Source: an uncultured Mycoplasma sp. (GTDB lineage Bacteria; Bacillota_I; Bacilli_A; RF39; UBA660). From it: a stretch of DNA of 56,764 bases. The first letter of the stretch is position 1; each line of letters opens with the position of its first letter. Positions 33,924 through 43,829 of the stretch are shown in pieces. The notes under the pieces are model-generated. The model was not told the origin of the DNA, searched no databases, and saw nothing but the letters and a program-made list of their open reading frames with translations. The DNA is taken from NCBI GenBank assembly GCA_947642635.1, contig CANRTI010000002.1, positions 1 through 56,764 on the forward strand, in the 5' to 3' direction. Made by a program: the position numbers and the translations under genes.

Positions 33924-34000
33924 TGCACAACAAATATATTGTAACTTGGTCAGAGTTGGAAGACAGCAGCCACATCAATCCCTATTTGTGTGTGCTTTTT
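33924..34000 (+). ncRNA. ffs: Small signal recognition particle RNA (4.5S type)
   Basis: The conserved Ffh-binding core GGTCAG...GGAAG...CAGCAGCC is present (33949-33971). The ends GCACAACAAAT (from 33925) and ATTTGTGTGTGC (to 33995) pair to close the helix, and a T-run follows. At about 75 nt it is the short single-hairpin form without an Alu domain, unlike the about 270-nt RNA of Bacillus. Its position before tadA-dnaX matches scr in Bacillus. Confidence 0.88.
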
Positions 34001-34014
34001 TAATGGAGATTATT

Positions 34015-34428
34015 ATGAATAACGATTTTTTTGATATTGCAATAAAAGAAGCACAAAAAGCTTATAAAAAAAATGAAATTCCAATCGGAGCTGTTTTAGT
34101 TAAAAAAGATGATTTTTTTGTTAAAAGTCATAATAACAGACAAAAAAACCACTATATTTTAGGACATGCAGAGATAAATGCTATTTTAAAAGCAGAAAAA
34201 GTGTTGAAAGATTGGCGATTAGATGGTTTTGAAATGTATGTGACTTTAGAACCATGCAAAATGTGTAAAATGATCATTCAAGAAGCTCGTATATCAAAGG
34301 TATACTATTTAATAAAGCAAGAAGGTGTTGAAAACTCTCAATATATTTTTGTTGAAAACTATAATGTTGATAAAATAGAATGTTATAAAAAAATGTTGGA
34401 AGATTTTTTTGGTAAATTACGTCAATAA
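34015..34428 (+). CDS. tadA: tRNA adenosine-34 deaminase
   Basis: 137 residues. It converts A34 to inosine in tRNA-Arg(ACG). The zinc deaminase motifs are complete: HAEINA (His51, Glu53) and PCKMC (Cys81, Cys84). The start is the ATG after TGGAG at 34015; the frame remains open further upstream but that part is the SRP RNA gene. Confidence 0.96.
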   Translation: MNNDFFDIAIKEAQKAYKKNEIPIGAVLVKKDDFFVKSHNNRQKNHYILGHAEINAILKAEKVLKDWRLDGFEMYVTLEPCKMCKMIIQEARISKVYYLIKQEGVENSQYIFVENYNVDKIECYKKMLEDFFGKLRQ

Positions 34429-34482
34429 TACTTAATTTTTTCCATTCTCATGTTATAATATTGTTGAAAGGAAACTAATAAT

Positions 34483-36093
34483 ATGGCTTACAAGGTTTTA
34501 TATCGAAAATATCGTCCAGAAAACTTTGAAAATATCGTGGGACAAGAATATATAAAGAAAACTTTAAAAAATTCAATAATTAATCATACAATTTCTCATG
34601 CTTATATTTTTTCAGGACCTCGAGGAACAGGAAAAACAACAACTGCCAAGGTATTTGCTAAATCAATCAATTGTTTATCTCCCCTAGATGGTTCTCCATG
34701 TGGAAAATGTGAATTTTGTACTAATTTTCAAGACAATCCAGACATTATTGAAATAGATGCAGCTTCAAATAATGGAGTTGATGAAATAAGAATGCTTATA
34801 GATAATGTAAAACTAACCCCTACTAATGGTAAATATAAAGTTTATATTATCGATGAAGTACATATGTTGACTCAAAGTGCTTTTAATGCTTTATTATTGA
34901 CTTTAGAAGAACCACCAGCTCATACTATTTTTATTTTGGCGACAACTAATGTTGAAAATGTTCCTATTACTATTTTATCTCGTTGTCAAAGATTTGATTT
35001 CCAAAAAATTCAAATTGATGCTTTAATATCAAGATTAAAAAGTGTTGCTAATGAAGAAAAAATTGCCATAACTGACGAGGCACTACGAGAAATTTCTTAT
35101 TTATCTGAAGGATGTCTTCGTGATGCTTTAAGTTTATTAGATCAATTATCTAAAAATCCGCAAGAAATTACATTAGAGTTGGTTGAAAATCAAATAAAAT
35201 CAATTTCTTTGAAAGGAATAAATGAATTATTGGATAGTATAGAAGAAAATAATGTTAATAAATGCCTTGATTTAATCTACGAATACCGTAATCGAGCTTT
35301 AGATTATAAAACTTTAGGCAAAAAAATCATTGATATAGCCAGTAAAAGGGCCAAAGATATTAAAAAAACAGGTAAATATAAGAGATTATATTATTTAGAT
35401 TATAAAAATATTGTAATTGAGTTAGCAGATACGTTGTCAAAAACAAATTTAAATGTTGATTCATATACCATTTTGGAAATGATTTTAATAAATTACTTTG
35501 ATTGTGATGAAGAAAATATCAAAGAAAATCCAGTTTTAGAGAACAAAAGTTTGCAAAATGATGCAAATTCCCCAAAAAATGCACCAAAAATGGAAGAAAC
35601 TCGAACAACAAGTCTTGATAATGAAGAAAAAGCTTTTAAAAAACTTCCTGAAATCGACTTAAAATTAATCGAACTTCGGATAAACAACTGTTTTGCTAAT
35701 GCTCAAAAAAAATATTTAGAACAAGCTAAACAAGAACTTGCCGATTATAGTATGAGTATTAATGCTAGTGGCAAAATAAAATCAATAATTTTAGATAGCG
35801 CTGTAGTGGCTGCATCTGATAAAAACTTAATTTTAACTTGTTCTAATGAACATAACGTAATACCTGCAAATAGTAGTATAACTGAAATTGAAGTGTCATT
35901 TAATAAAGAAACTAATAAAAATTATCATATGATATTTTTAACAGAGTCTGAGTGGCTAAAAGAAAAAGAAAAATATATTACAAATCTAAAAAGCAAAAAA
36001 ATATATACTTATATAGAAGAAGCAAATAATAATTCTAATGATAATATTGAAATAAATGCTGTTTTCGACATCTCAAAAGTCGAAATAATTTAA
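34483..36093 (+). CDS. dnaX: DNA polymerase III subunit gamma/tau
   Basis: 536 residues. An AAA+ clamp-loader module (about 1-365) with Walker A GPRGTGKTTTAK (45-56), a four-Cys zinc module (CLSPLDGSPCGKCEFC), DEVHML and the arginine finger region SRCQRFDF. The C-terminal tau part (about 370-536) is shortened and Lys/Glu-rich. AAAGGAAAC lies before the ATG. It is followed by ybaB and recR in the standard order. Confidence 0.98.
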   Translation: MAYKVLYRKYRPENFENIVGQEYIKKTLKNSIINHTISHAYIFSGPRGTGKTTTAKVFAKSINCLSPLDGSPCGKCEFCTNFQDNPDIIEIDAASNNGVDEIRMLIDNVKLTPTNGKYKVYIIDEVHMLTQSAFNALLLTLEEPPAHTIFILATTNVENVPITILSRCQRFDFQKIQIDALISRLKSVANEEKIAITDEALREISYLSEGCLRDALSLLDQLSKNPQEITLELVENQIKSISLKGINELLDSIEENNVNKCLDLIYEYRNRALDYKTLGKKIIDIASKRAKDIKKTGKYKRLYYLDYKNIVIELADTLSKTNLNVDSYTILEMILINYFDCDEENIKENPVLENKSLQNDANSPKNAPKMEETRTTSLDNEEKAFKKLPEIDLKLIELRINNCFANAQKKYLEQAKQELADYSMSINASGKIKSIILDSAVVAASDKNLILTCSNEHNVIPANSSITEIEVSFNKETNKNYHMIFLTESEWLKEKEKYITNLKSKKIYTYIEEANNNSNDNIEINAVFDISKVEII

Positions 36094-36105
36094 GGAGGTG
36101 ATATC

Positions 36106-36405
36106 ATGAATATGCAAAATTTAATGGCTCAAGCTCAAAAAATGCAACGAGAAATTACTGCGAAAAAAGCGGAATTAGAACAAATGGAATTTGTTGGTAA
36201 ATCTGAATGGGTTGAAATTACTTTTGATGGTTCTAGAATAATAAAAAATGTTAAAATAATTAAAGAAGGAATCATTGAAGAAGAAGAAAAAGAAATTTTA
36301 GAGGATATGATTCAAATTGCTACAAAAGATGCTTTTATTCAAATAAATAAAGCAATGAATGAAAAATTAGGTCAATATGCTGGTGCATTAGATGGGTTGA
36401 TGTAA
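36106..36405 (+). CDS. ybaB: YbaB/EbfC nucleoid-associated protein
   Basis: 99 residues. It opens with the usual Met/Gln-rich helix (NMQNLMAQAQKMQREI), has the central beta hairpin around VEITFDGSRIIKNVKI, and ends KLGQYAGALDGLM. The family forms DNA-binding dimers and is nearly always between dnaX and recR. AAGGAGGTGAT precedes the ATG. Confidence 0.95.
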   Translation: MNMQNLMAQAQKMQREITAKKAELEQMEFVGKSEWVEITFDGSRIIKNVKIIKEGIIEEEEKEILEDMIQIATKDAFIQINKAMNEKLGQYAGALDGLM

Positions 36406-36406
36406 T

Positions 36407-37009
36407 ATGATATATCCAGAATTGCTGCAAAAACTAATTAATTTTTATAAAAAATTACCTGGAGTTGGTGAAAAATCTGCGGAAAGAATGGCTTTAGCTA
36501 GTCTAGAAATTAGTGAAAAAGACATAACAGAATTTGCAACGAATTTAGTTAATTCAAAAACAAGCTTACATAACTGTAAAATATGTGGGCATTTAACAGA
36601 AAATGAAATTTGTTCTATCTGTGATAATCCTAATCGTAATCATAATTTGATATGTGTAATTGAAGATTATAAAAGCGTTTTTTCATTTGAAAAAGTTGGT
36701 AATTACGAAGGAGTTTATCATGTTCTAAATGGTTTAATTTCGCCAATGGATAGTATTGGTCCAGAAGATATTAATATTTCTAATCTTGTAAGTCGAATTA
36801 ATGATTTAAAAAATCCCGAACTTATTTTAGCATTAAAATCTTCAATTGAAGGAGAAACAACCACTTTATATATAAAAAAAATATTTGAAAAGAAAAATGT
36901 AACGATTTCTCGATTATCTTATGGAATTCCTATGGGAGCCGAAATAGATTATCTGGATATAATAACATTAGATAAAGCTCTAGAAGATCGAAAAAAGATT
37001 TCCGAATAA
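36407..37009 (+). CDS. recR: Recombination protein RecR
   Basis: 200 residues. A helix-hairpin-helix (KLPGVGEKSAERMAL, 17-31), a four-Cys zinc finger (Cys57, 60, 69, 72) and a Toprim domain beginning at LICVIEDYK (about 83), with the C-terminal SRLSYGIPMGAEIDYLD. With RecF and RecO it loads RecA. The ATG lies two bases after the ybaB stop codon, implying coupling. Confidence 0.98.
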   Translation: MIYPELLQKLINFYKKLPGVGEKSAERMALASLEISEKDITEFATNLVNSKTSLHNCKICGHLTENEICSICDNPNRNHNLICVIEDYKSVFSFEKVGNYEGVYHVLNGLISPMDSIGPEDINISNLVSRINDLKNPELILALKSSIEGETTTLYIKKIFEKKNVTISRLSYGIPMGAEIDYLDIITLDKALEDRKKISE

Positions 37010-37047
37010 ATTTCATATTATAAAAATATAATTTATTGGGTGATTTT

Positions 37048-37236
37048 ATGAAAAGTAAACTAGGAACCGTTTTCAAAAAAGTAATATTTGCTTTCGGAAT
37101 AATTTATGGTATAAATGTTATGCTTAAAAATGTTGGTGTATATTTACCAATAAATGTAATTACTATATCAGTTACTTCCTTAATCGGTGTTCCTGGTTTA
37201 CTATCTTTATTTGCTATCTTCTATCTTCTAAAATAG
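37048..37236 (+). CDS. bofA: BofA, inhibitor of pro-sigma-K processing
   Basis: 62 residues with two hydrophobic segments (about 9-28 and 33-60). The C-terminal stretch LPINVITISVTSLIGVPGLLSLFAIFYLL is the conserved BofA part. In Bacillus BofA holds the SpoIVFB protease inactive in the forespore outer membrane until a forespore signal arrives; bofA lies just after recR there as well. The start is the ATG 5 nt after GGGTGA; four codons upstream in the frame lie within that site. Confidence 0.88.
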   Translation: MKSKLGTVFKKVIFAFGIIYGINVMLKNVGVYLPINVITISVTSLIGVPGLLSLFAIFYLLK

Positions 37237-37245
37237 GAGGTTACT

Positions 37246-38100
37246 ATAAAAAGTAGTGAATTAGAAAATTTAATTGATTATTATCATGAAGGTAAGCTAT
37301 CACATGCATATCTAATTGGCACAAATAATATTCAAATATGTTCAGAAATTCTTTTAAAAGTTATAAAGAATATTTTTTGTATGGATAAATATCAAGAAAA
37401 CTGTAAAAAATGTTCTTTATGCCATATAATTGATAAAAATAATTTACCTAGTTTAAAAATTATTGAGCCAGATGGGAATTTAATAAAAAAAGATCAAATA
37501 ATTTCCCTGCGTGATACATTTGCTCGAGAATCACTATATACTAAAGAAAGTATCTATATAATCAAAAATGCTGAAAAAATGAATAAAGAAGCAGCCAATA
37601 CTATTTTAAAATTTTTAGAAGAGCCAGAAGGTAGTGTTATTGGCTTTTTCATCACTAATAATAAAGAAAATATCTTACCCACTATTCAAAGTCGCTGCCA
37701 ATATATAGAAGCCAATTTTATTACAAATTTATGCGATAATTTAAATATAACAAACCAAGAGTTTGAAGAGATGTTTGAAATTGTCAAAGAATACATATAT
37801 AAAATTGAAGTTGAACGAAAAGAATTAATTTTATATAATAAAATTTATTTAAATGATTATGATAGAAATCAAATTACTACTTTTTTAAAAATTGTATTAG
37901 ACATTTATAAGTCTCAATTAGAAAATAAAGATTTATATTCAGATTTTAAATATTTAAACGAATTGACATTAAAGAATATAATCGCTAAAATAAACTTAAT
38001 AATTAAAATTTTAAAAGAAATTAATTATAATGTTAATCTTGAACTTATATTAGATAAATTTATCATAGAAATGGATGCGATAAATAATGCAAATTTATAG
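37246..38100 (+). CDS. holB: DNA polymerase III delta-prime subunit, apparent ATA start
   Basis: 284 residues if begun at ATA 37246. The clamp-loader N-terminus (SELENLIDYYHEGKLSHAYLIGTNN) lies wholly upstream of the first in-frame ATG at 37381. An in-frame TAG precedes the ATA by three codons, and AGGAGG sits five bases before it, so ATA is the only well-placed start. The four-Cys module (CMDKYQENCKKCSLC) and SRCQYIE are present; the P-loop is degenerate, as usual for delta-prime. It overlaps the following yaaT by 14 nt. Starting at 37381 would delete the first 45 residues. Confidence 0.88.
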   Translation: MKSSELENLIDYYHEGKLSHAYLIGTNNIQICSEILLKVIKNIFCMDKYQENCKKCSLCHIIDKNNLPSLKIIEPDGNLIKKDQIISLRDTFARESLYTKESIYIIKNAEKMNKEAANTILKFLEEPEGSVIGFFITNNKENILPTIQSRCQYIEANFITNLCDNLNITNQEFEEMFEIVKEYIYKIEVERKELILYNKIYLNDYDRNQITTFLKIVLDIYKSQLENKDLYSDFKYLNELTLKNIIAKINLIIKILKEINYNVNLELILDKFIIEMDAINNANL

Positions 38101-38860
38101 TGTGAATTTTAAAAATAATGGCAAAAAATATTATTTCTATAGTGAAGAGGTATATCAAGAAAATGACTTTGTTATTGTTGGAACTGAAAGAGGTCTACAA
38201 TATGGGCAAATAATTAATAAGTTAAATGATATTTCTGATAAAGAAAAATATAAAATGATTATAAGAAAGTCGACTAAAGAAGATACTGATACTTATCATC
38301 GTTTATTAAAAGAAGCTCAAAAAGCATTAATTAAATGCAAAGAATTTGTGCAAGAATTAAAACTAAATATGAATGTTATAAATGCAGAATTTACATTTGA
38401 TAAATCCCAATTATTATTTAATTTTGTTGCAGATGAAAGAGTGGATTTTCGTGAATTAGCAAAAAAATTAGCGAGTATATATCACACTAGAATCGAATTA
38501 CGACAAATTGGGGCACGAGATAAAGCCAAAGAAATTGGTGGTGTTGGTGTATGTGGTCAAAAAATTTGTTGTTCTCGTTTTTTAGATCATATTGATGCTA
38601 TTTCAATGAACATGGCTAAAAACCAAAACTTAGCGCTTAACCCATCAAAAATAAATGGTGTCTGTGGAAGACTTCTTTGTTGTTTACAATATGAAGATGA
38701 GAACTATTTAGAATGTAGTAAAGGCCTTCCCGCTATAGGTGATAATTTAAAAACTGCAAGAGGCGAAGGAAAAGTAGTAAGCGTAGATATTTTAAATCGT
38801 AAATGTAAAATACTAATAGGCAGTAATAAAGAAGAGATTGATTTTGACAATGCAAAATAA
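38087..38860 (+). CDS. ricT: YaaT/RicT, PSP1-domain protein
   Basis: 257 residues. The PSP1 C-terminal domain (about 60-150) and the Cys-rich stretch GVGVCGQKICCSRFLD...GVCGRLLCCLQYE are diagnostic. In Bacillus RicT, with RicA and RicF, forms an Fe-S complex that stimulates RNase Y processing and affects sporulation, competence and biofilm genes. The six Cys of the motif are intact. The yaaT locus after holB matches Bacillus. Confidence 0.93.
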   Translation: MQIYSVNFKNNGKKYYFYSEEVYQENDFVIVGTERGLQYGQIINKLNDISDKEKYKMIIRKSTKEDTDTYHRLLKEAQKALIKCKEFVQELKLNMNVINAEFTFDKSQLLFNFVADERVDFRELAKKLASIYHTRIELRQIGARDKAKEIGGVGVCGQKICCSRFLDHIDAISMNMAKNQNLALNPSKINGVCGRLLCCLQYEDENYLECSKGLPAIGDNLKTARGEGKVVSVDILNRKCKILIGSNKEEIDFDNAK

Positions 38861-39569
38861 AATTTTAAATGATTTATTTGATTACGCAAATTTAAAAATT
38901 TATCAATCTAAAGAAGGTTTTAAATTCTCAATTGATTCAATTCTTTTAGCTGAATATGTAAAAATAACCAAAACAACGACTAATATTCTTGATTTATGTA
39001 CTGGTAATGCAGTTGTTCCTTTAATATTGTCAACCAAAACTTCTGCTAACATTGATGCTTTTGAAATTCAACCAGAAATAGCTAAACTAGCCGAAGAAAG
39101 TGTACAATATAATGATTTAAGTAGTCAGATTAAAATATATAATAATGATATTTTAGATATTAACAACATTTTGCCTAATAAAAAGTATGATATAATTACT
39201 TGTAATCCACCTTATTTCAAATTAGCAAATAAAGAATTTATTAATCATCTTGATTCTTTAGCCATTGCTAGACATGAAATAAAAATTAATTTAGAAGATA
39301 TCTTTAATATTTCTAAAAGTCATTTAAATACTAAAGGTGTATTATACTTAGTCCATCGTGCGACAAGATTAGATGAATTAATAATTTTAGCTAACAAATA
39401 TAAATTAAATGTTAAAAACATAGAGCTTATTAAAACTACCTCTAATAGTAAACCATATTTAGTTTTAGTAAAATGTATTAAAGATTCAAAAATAGGTGTT
39501 AAGATTAATGATGTTAAAAATATTGCTAATTTAAAAACGTATCAAAATTTGTTCAAGGAGGAAATATGA
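38850..39569 (+). CDS. tRNA1(Val) adenine-37 N6-methyltransferase-like (YabB)
   Basis: 239 residues, class I SAM methyltransferase. The opening FDYANLKIYQSKEGFKFSIDSILLAEYV is the N-terminal signature of TrmN6/YabB, the SAM motif is NILDLCTGNAVVPLIL, and the N6-adenine motif is ITCNPPYF. The ATG at 38850 overlaps the end of ricT; a TTG 12 bases upstream is closer to AGAAGAGA and is a possible alternative. No GIY-YIG or RsmI gene follows, unlike Bacillus. Confidence 0.87.
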   Translation: MQNKILNDLFDYANLKIYQSKEGFKFSIDSILLAEYVKITKTTTNILDLCTGNAVVPLILSTKTSANIDAFEIQPEIAKLAEESVQYNDLSSQIKIYNNDILDINNILPNKKYDIITCNPPYFKLANKEFINHLDSLAIARHEIKINLEDIFNISKSHLNTKGVLYLVHRATRLDELIILANKYKLNVKNIELIKTTSNSKPYLVLVKCIKDSKIGVKINDVKNIANLKTYQNLFKEEI

Positions 39570-40117
39570 AATTAATTGTAGGTTTAGGAAATCCTGGAAA
39601 AGAATATAAAAATACTCGGCATAATATTGGGTTTATGATTTTAGATAATTATTTAGGAAAAGTAGAATGGAAAAATAAAATGGAATCTCAAATCTATTCT
39701 ACAGAAATAAATAATGTCCCAGTCATTTTTATTAAACCTCAAACATATATGAATTTATCAGGATTAGCCGTTCAAAAAATATGTAATTATTATAAAATTG
39801 CTATTGAAAACATTTTAATCATTCAAGATGATTTAGATATTGAATTAGGAAAGTATAAATTAAAAAGAAATAGTAGTTCGGGAGGACATAACGGAATAAA
39901 ATCTATTATTAAAGAATTAGGTAGTGAGAGTTTTATTCGTTTAAAAATTGGTATTGGAAAAAGTAATTTAATCCCAACTGATAAATACGTTTTAGCAAAG
40001 TTTACTAAAAAAGAAACCGAAATTTTAGAAAGTGAATTTACTTCTTTTAATAAAATCATTGAAGAATTTATTAATAATGGCCATGATTCTGCTCTAAATT
40101 TATGTAGTAAAAATTGA
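39566..40117 (+). CDS. pth: Peptidyl-tRNA hydrolase
   Basis: 183 residues. It recycles peptidyl-tRNA. The catalytic His19 (KNTRHNIGF), the Asp of IIQDDLDIELG and the KPQTYMNLSG block are present. AAGGAGG within the previous gene precedes the ATG, and the two genes overlap by 4 nt. It ends in TGA. Confidence 0.97.
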   Translation: MKLIVGLGNPGKEYKNTRHNIGFMILDNYLGKVEWKNKMESQIYSTEINNVPVIFIKPQTYMNLSGLAVQKICNYYKIAIENILIIQDDLDIELGKYKLKRNSSSGGHNGIKSIIKELGSESFIRLKIGIGKSNLIPTDKYVLAKFTKKETEILESEFTSFNKIIEEFINNGHDSALNLCSKN

Positions 40118-40124
40118 GGTAAAT

Positions 40125-43100
40125 ATGAATTTTGAAAAATATTTTAATTTTACTAATCAAGCCACAACATATGGGTTAACTAATGAGTTAATCGCTTTTT
40201 ACATGGAAAGTTTATATACTAAATTCCATCAAAATATAATTCTTGTCACTAGTAATTTATATGAAAGTAATAAATTATATAATGTTATTAAAAGTCATGT
40301 TGATAACACAGAAATATTTCCCATGGATGACTTTGTTTCTTCAAAGATACTCGCATCTTCTCCCGAATTTCAATTAGGTCGATTAAATGTTTTAGAAAAA
40401 TTAAAAGTTAGTAAAGAAATTATTATAACAAACTTAATGGGATATCTTAAATTTCTTCCTAATATAAACTCTAAAAATACACTTAAAATATCTACTAATT
40501 TAGAATTTAATCGTCAAAGTTTAATTGAATATTTAGAAAATTCTGGCTATACAAAAGAATCATTAGTAACAGGAAGTGGTGAATATTCAGTTCGAGGATT
40601 TATAATTGATGTTTATATAACTAATGAAACTCATCCTATTCGTATTGAATTTTTTGGTAATACTATAGAATCTATTCGTTATTTTGATGAAAATAATCAA
40701 CGCAAAATAAATGATATTTCAGAAATTGAAATAAAACCTTTTAAAGAGATAGAAACAAAAAATAAGAGTTCTTTATATGATTACACAAAAGATGGTATTG
40801 TAGTGTTCTTTAATAAAAATCAAATAGATGTCGCTTATGAAAAACTATGTCAAGAAATAACGGAATATAATGAAACTAATAACATTTTTGAAAAACACAT
40901 GTATGACTTTGCCGAAATAAATCCTACTTATGAATTATTTATTGATACTATTAATAATCCTACTGATATAAGTTCTAGTGAACTACCAAGCTTTAATGAA
41001 AATTTCGAATATTTAAAAGAAACTGTATTTAAATGGGAAAAAAATCAAAAAGATGTTTATTTTTATTTAACTAAAGATAGCGAAATTAAAACCATTAAAG
41101 AAATAATTCCTCATGCTAATATTATCAAAAAATTTCTAAATAAAGGATTTATATTTAATAACATAGTATGTATATCAGAAAATGACATTGGCATTCATGT
41201 TGAAACTACAAAATATAGTAATAATCTTCATATTGGTAAAAAAGTAAAAAACTATAATGAATTAGAAAAAGGTGATTATGTAGTTCATATTAATCATGGT
41301 ATTGGTGTTTATAATGGATTAGTTACTCTTACAAAAGATGGCTTAAAAAAAGATTATATTAGTATACTTTATGAAGGTAATGATAAAATATATATTCCTG
41401 TCGAAAAAATAAATTCAATTTACAAATATTCAGGAAAAGACAGTATTAAACCCAAAATAAATAAGTTAAATTCTACTTCATGGGCGAAAACAAAAGCTTA
41501 TGTTAAAAGTAAAGCTAAAGATATTTCAAAAGAACTATTACGACTTTATGCAAAAAGAGCACAAATAAATGGAACACCATATAGTGATTATGCAGAAGAA
41601 AGTATTTTTGCAGATAATTTTCAATATACAGCTACAAAAGATCAGTTAAAGGCAATTAATGAAATCAAAAATGATTTAAATAGTAAGATTCCAATGGATC
41701 GACTTCTTTGTGGTGATGTTGGATTTGGTAAAACCGAAGTAGCAATGCGGGCAATATATAAAACAATTATTAATAATTATCAAGTTATGTATTTATGTCC
41801 AACTACAATTTTATCTAAGCAACAATATAATGTAATCAAAAAAAGATTTAATGAAGAAGCTATTGAAATAAGACTTTTAAATCGCTTTACAACAGCTAAA
41901 GAAGAAAAGGAAATATTAGATAAACTTAGTAAAGGTACCATAGATGTCTTAATTGGTACGCATCGTTTGCTTAGTAATGATATCTTACCAAAAAATTTAG
42001 GACTTTTAGTAGTCGATGAAGAACAACGATTTGGAGTACGACACAAAGAAAAAATTAAAGAATTAAAAACAGATGTTAATGTTTTAACTTTATCAGCCAC
42101 CCCAATTCCTAGAACTTTAAAGATGGCTCTTTCTGGTTTAAGAGATTTATCCATAATTGATACTCCGCCAGTTAATCGTTATCCTGTTCAAACTTATGTT
42201 ATTGAAGATAATGATTTACTAGTAAAAGATGCGATATATAAAGAAATGTCTCGTAAAGGTCAAATATTTATTTTATATAATCGTATTGAAGGATTAGATA
42301 AAATTGTTGATAAAATTGCTCATCTTGTTCCGGAAGCCAGAATTAATTATGCCCACGGGAAAATGACTAAAGAACAATTGGAGAATATCATGGATGATTT
42401 TGTAGAGTTTAAATATGATATTCTAATTTGTACAACAATTATTGAAAATGGTATTGATATAGCTAATGCAAATACTTTAATTGTCTATGATGCTGACAAT
42501 TTTGGTTTAGGACAATTATATCAAATAAGAGGACGAGTAGGACGCAGTAATAAAGTTGCTTATGCTTACCTTTTATATGATAAACATAAAATGTTAAATG
42601 AAATAGCAGTTAAAAGATTACAAGCCATTAAAGAATTTACAGAACTTGGTAGTGGATATAAAATAGCTATGCGAGATTTAGCTTTACGAGGAGCTGGCGA
42701 TATTTTTGGGAGTGACCAAGCCGGATTTGTTGACTCTGTTGGTATATCTTTATATATGAAATTAATTGAGGATGAAATGAAAAAAGCCAAAGGAGAATAT
42801 GTTGAAGATATGGAAGATGAAAGTGCTAATTTAATTGAAGTATCTACTCATATTAAAGATGAATATGTTAGTGATGAAGATATCAAAATTGAAATTCATC
42901 AAAAAATAAGTGAAATAGATTCTTATGAAAAACTGCAAGCTATCAAAGAAGAATTAGAAGACCGGTTTGGTAAGATTGATTATGAAATGGAAATTTACAT
43001 GCATGAAGAATGGTTTACTAATTTGTGTAAAAAACTAAATATTACTAAAATTAATAAAACTGATCGTTCTATTGAAATCATTCTTCCAGAAGAACTATCA

Positions 43101-43274
43101 AATAATATTAAAGGTGATAAATTATTATTTGAAACTATGAGTATTTCTAATAAATTTAATATTAAATATGTTCATAAAAACATTATTATTACTTTATTTT
43201 ATAAAGGATTAAAAGAACATTATGTATATTATTTAGTAAAATTATTATTAGCTATTGCAGAAGATATGGTATAG
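40125..43274 (+). CDS. mfd: Transcription-repair coupling factor
   Basis: 1049 residues, somewhat short of the about 1150-1180 usual. N-terminal UvrB-homology (about 1-320), the RNA polymerase-interacting domain (KKVKNYNELEKGDYVVHINHGIGVYNGL, about 370-440), helicase domains with LLCGDVGFGKTEVAMRA and VVDEEQRFG, the TRG motif region and a C-terminal domain. It removes RNA polymerase stalled at lesions and recruits UvrA. Loss of length seems spread over the N-terminal part. GAGGTA precedes the ATG. Confidence 0.97.
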   Translation: MNFEKYFNFTNQATTYGLTNELIAFYMESLYTKFHQNIILVTSNLYESNKLYNVIKSHVDNTEIFPMDDFVSSKILASSPEFQLGRLNVLEKLKVSKEIIITNLMGYLKFLPNINSKNTLKISTNLEFNRQSLIEYLENSGYTKESLVTGSGEYSVRGFIIDVYITNETHPIRIEFFGNTIESIRYFDENNQRKINDISEIEIKPFKEIETKNKSSLYDYTKDGIVVFFNKNQIDVAYEKLCQEITEYNETNNIFEKHMYDFAEINPTYELFIDTINNPTDISSSELPSFNENFEYLKETVFKWEKNQKDVYFYLTKDSEIKTIKEIIPHANIIKKFLNKGFIFNNIVCISENDIGIHVETTKYSNNLHIGKKVKNYNELEKGDYVVHINHGIGVYNGLVTLTKDGLKKDYISILYEGNDKIYIPVEKINSIYKYSGKDSIKPKINKLNSTSWAKTKAYVKSKAKDISKELLRLYAKRAQINGTPYSDYAEESIFADNFQYTATKDQLKAINEIKNDLNSKIPMDRLLCGDVGFGKTEVAMRAIYKTIINNYQVMYLCPTTILSKQQYNVIKKRFNEEAIEIRLLNRFTTAKEEKEILDKLSKGTIDVLIGTHRLLSNDILPKNLGLLVVDEEQRFGVRHKEKIKELKTDVNVLTLSATPIPRTLKMALSGLRDLSIIDTPPVNRYPVQTYVIEDNDLLVKDAIYKEMSRKGQIFILYNRIEGLDKIVDKIAHLVPEARINYAHGKMTKEQLENIMDDFVEFKYDILICTTIIENGIDIANANTLIVYDADNFGLGQLYQIRGRVGRSNKVAYAYLLYDKHKMLNEIAVKRLQAIKEFTELGSGYKIAMRDLALRGAGDIFGSDQAGFVDSVGISLYMKLIEDEMKKAKGEYVEDMEDESANLIEVSTHIKDEYVSDEDIKIEIHQKISEIDSYEKLQAIKEELEDRFGKIDYEMEIYMHEEWFTNLCKKLNITKINKTDRSIEIILPEELSNNIKGDKLLFETMSISNKFNIKYVHKNIIITLFYKGLKEHYVYYLVKLLLAIAEDMV

Positions 43275-43319
43275 ATTTTAAAAAATTATTCACAATATAA
43301 AAGAATGGAGTGAGTAGTT

Positions 43320-43829
43320 TTGGCAAAAAGTGGAATTACCAGAAGAATAGATGAATTGGGCCGAATAGTTGTTCCCAAAGAAATACGTTATAATTTAGGG
43401 ATAAGGGATGGTGAACCACTAGAAATATATACTAATGATAATGCTATAATTATCAAAAAATATTCACAAGTTGAAAATATAAAAGATATAAGTAATAATT
43501 TATGTAATATTTTTTCTGATATTTGTAAAGTAGGCATTTTAATTAGTGATCGTGAAAAAATAATAGCAACCAGTAATAATTTAAAAAATCTTGAAAATCA
43601 AAAATTATTAGAAAGTCAAAAAAAGTTAATTGATAGTCGCGAAAATTATTTTTCAGAAAATAAAGAAACCATATTTGAAATTCTTTCATATTATACAATC
43701 ATTCCGATAATTACCTCCCTAGATTGTAGTGGACTTATAATTATTTTAACTGAAAATAAAGATAATGAAGCTCTTAAATATGCAAAAATAATTCAAAAGT
43801 TAATTGTTCAAAAAATTGATGTAACTTGA
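43320..43829 (+). CDS. spoVT: SpoVT, stage V sporulation regulator
   Basis: 169 residues. An AbrB-type swapped-hairpin DNA-binding domain (1-50: TRRIDELGRIVVPKEIRYNLGI) is joined to a GAF-like domain (about 55-169). SpoVT tunes sigma-G regulon genes in the forespore. The start is TTG with GGAGTGAG upstream. The gene follows mfd, as in Bacillus. Confidence 0.92.
   Translation: MAKSGITRRIDELGRIVVPKEIRYNLGIRDGEPLEIYTNDNAIIIKKYSQVENIKDISNNLCNIFSDICKVGILISDREKIIATSNNLKNLENQKLLESQKKLIDSRENYFSENKETIFEILSYYTIIPIITSLDCSGLIIILTENKDNEALKYAKIIQKLIVQKIDVT

Noticed and set aside
33946-34014. In-frame upstream extension of tadA beginning with GTG
   Set aside because: It lies inside the SRP RNA and its terminator T-run; TGGAG and ATG at 34015 give the family N-terminus.
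41780-42154. 124-codon minus-strand frame
   Set aside because: Shadow of the mfd helicase domain.
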